DNA of 24,577 bases from SHLQ01 sp964562985 (GTDB lineage Bacteria; Actinomycetota; Acidimicrobiia; Acidimicrobiales; SHLQ01): positions 1 to 24,577 of the forward strand of contig CAZLWE010000052.1 in NCBI GenBank assembly GCA_964562985.1, in the 5' to 3' direction. A program made the position numbers and the translations under genes. The notes beneath the pieces were generated by a model. That model did no database searches, was not told the origin of the DNA, and worked only from the letters and a program-made list of their open reading frames with translations. This document shows, piece after piece, positions 23,357 through 24,577 of this stretch (position 1 is its first letter; each line of letters opens with the position of its first letter).

Positions 23357-24157
23357 ATGGATGTGTCCACCTGCGTCACGGGCCGGTTTCAGGCCATTCG
23401 TTGGGTTGCCCAGACCGGTTCGACCAACGCCGACCTGCGACCGCTCGCCCAGGAGGACCCCGACACCGCACAGGTGCTCTTCACGGACGAACAAACAGCA
23501 GGTCGGGGGCGGCGTCAACGACGTTGGACCATGCGAAGCGGAGGCGGGATCATGGTCTCGTTCTACGTGCCTTGGCGCGACCCGTCTACCGCTCACGGGG
23601 TCAACACCGCCCTCGCGGTTGCGGTTGTGGAAACGGTCGGTGAGATCTCGGGGGTGCCGGTCAAGTTGAAGTGGCCAAACGACGTGGTCGTTGATTCAGC
23701 CGACGGGACCACCCACAAACTCGCCGGAATTTTGGCAGAGGGGGTCGCGAACGGGTCCACTACATCGGGGGTTATCGCCGGCCTTGGTCTGAACGTCTCC
23801 TGGCCAACCGCAGCTGACCGCGATTTGGCTCCGGTCGATCTCGGTGGAGCCGTTTCCCTCGATGAGCTCGCCGAGACCCCGACCGACCGGGAGCTGCTCG
23901 CGTCGCGACTTGTAGCCAATTTCGATGCGTTGCTGGCGGGTGTGGCCACCGACGGGACGGCTGATCTGCACCGCCGGTACGAAGAACATAGCTCGACGAT
24001 CGGGCGTCGAGTCCGTGTCGAACAGGTCGCTGGTTTCACCGAGGGCAGTGCCGTAGCGCTCGACGCATCGGGCGCGCTGATTCTCGACACGGGTGTCGAG
24101 AGGGTCTCGATTCTGGCAGGAGACGTCGTGCATCTCCGAGACGCACCGCCGCAGTAA
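23357..24157 (+). CDS. birA: Biotin-[acetyl-CoA-carboxylase] ligase
   Basis: A 266-residue enzyme that activates biotin as biotinyl-AMP and attaches it to the carrier-domain Lys. The biotin/ATP loop GRGRRQRRW lies near residue 50, KWPNDVVV holds the family Lys-Trp-Pro-Asn-Asp block, and KLAGILAEG has the catalytic Lys. A C-terminal SH3-like domain follows (about 215-260). No N-terminal DNA-binding helix-turn-helix is present, so it is a monofunctional ligase. Its natural client is encoded by the divergent neighbouring gene. Confidence 0.92.
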   Translation: MDVSTCVTGRFQAIRWVAQTGSTNADLRPLAQEDPDTAQVLFTDEQTAGRGRRQRRWTMRSGGGIMVSFYVPWRDPSTAHGVNTALAVAVVETVGEISGVPVKLKWPNDVVVDSADGTTHKLAGILAEGVANGSTTSGVIAGLGLNVSWPTAADRDLAPVDLGGAVSLDELAETPTDRELLASRLVANFDALLAGVATDGTADLHRRYEEHSSTIGRRVRVEQVAGFTEGSAVALDASGALILDTGVERVSILAGDVVHLRDAPPQ

Positions 24158-24188
24158 GCGTCGAGCTCGCGAGTAGCGTGGACCCTCG

Positions 24189-24577
24189 ATGAGCACGACT
24201 TCCCGGCGGCGCCGGACCTGGCCGCAACGCCTCCTTTTGCTCTTTGGACTGCTCGTTGCCATCGCCTGCTTTGCCGGCGCCAGTTTCTTCTGGGAGGCGC
24301 GAACCGTGCTCGCCGAACTGCCGCGAATCCGCGTAGGTCCCGGCGTTCTGGCTCAAGGCGGCGAACCCGGCGATCCGCTGAACTTCCTCGTGGTCGGCGT
24401 TGATAGCTCCGAAGGCCTCGATCCAGACGACCCGGTGCGTGTTGGACGGGACCTCGAAGATGAGGCTCGCGGTGTCGTTCGACCCGACACGATTCTGATC
24501 CTGCGGCTCGATCCAGCGACCGGTGAAGCCGCGGTTCTGTCGCTTCCACGAGACTTGCTGGTCGAAGTTCCCGGCGG
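24189..24577 (+). CDS. LytR-CpsA-Psr family cell-wall ligase, N-terminal part
   Basis: The gene is cut by the window end after 129 complete codons. LCP proteins attach polymers such as wall polysaccharides or arabinogalactan to peptidoglycan from lipid-linked precursors. Seen are a basic N-terminus (SRRRRTWPQR), one membrane segment at about 14-31 (LLLLFGLLVAIACFAGASFF), then the start of the extracellular domain with LNFLVVGVDSSEG, RPDTILILRLDP and AAVLSLPRDLLVEVPG. These include the family D-T and R-D residues near the active site. The ATG at 24189 lies 31 nt after birA. It may use rhamnose-containing linkers made by the rml operon in the same window, which is inference. Confidence 0.85.
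   Translation, partial: MSTTSRRRRTWPQRLLLLFGLLVAIACFAGASFFWEARTVLAELPRIRVGPGVLAQGGEPGDPLNFLVVGVDSSEGLDPDDPVRVGRDLEDEARGVVRPDTILILRLDPATGEAAVLSLPRDLLVEVPG

Overview
The window is GC-rich bacterial DNA, most likely from an actinomycete (Actinomycetota), perhaps class Acidimicrobiia. This rests on the gene families (fused biotin carboxylase/BCCP chain, LpdA-like flavoprotein, Mau-like cluster, LCP protein), several promoters with a TANNNT box 6-8 nt before the start codon (leaderless transcription), and many 4-nt ATGA gene overlaps. The class assignment is inference. No rRNA, tRNA, CRISPR array or phage module was seen.

Region 1 (1-5975) is accessory and disturbed. It holds a chimeric pseudogene (HNH/AHH-type nuclease domain joined to an IS3 transposase tail), REP-like GGGGTCAGG inverted repeats, decayed IS256-like and probably ISL3-like transposases, and two large secreted proteins. 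One secreted protein has RTX-like GGND repeats and the other has malectin-like domains joined by an Ala-Pro tract. Region 2 (5976-10020) holds a Fic protein whose motif histidine is Arg, a DUF3179 protein with an in-frame UGA, a small membrane protein, and a rhodanese-MoeB fusion. Region 3 (10074-13586) is a complete dTDP-L-rhamnose operon in the order A-C-B-D, followed by a SpoIID-domain exported protein. Region 4 (15763-19658, minus strand) is a Mau-like redox operon. Region 5 (19749-24577) holds an LpdA-like flavoprotein, a hairpin-rich convergent intergenic region, the biotin-dependent carboxylase alpha chain, its biotin ligase BirA, and the start of an LCP cell-wall ligase.

The main discovery is two independent candidate selenoproteins. 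In the DUF3179 gene (7227-8261) a TGA replaces the first Cys of the family's W-C-P-L-C motif. The frame stays open for more than 200 codons after it, and a perfect hairpin with a GGUCC apical loop lies 13 nt downstream. In the Mau-like operon (16317-17003, minus) a TGA sits in a W-S-P-x-G motif early in a membrane protein. A second hairpin with a GGU apical loop follows, and every gene junction in the cluster becomes a 4-nt overlap only if this TGA is read through. Two UGA codons in redox-type proteins, each with a SECIS-like hairpin, make a selenocysteine-using organism with undescribed selenoprotein families a strong hypothesis. No selA, selB, selC or selD gene lies in the window.
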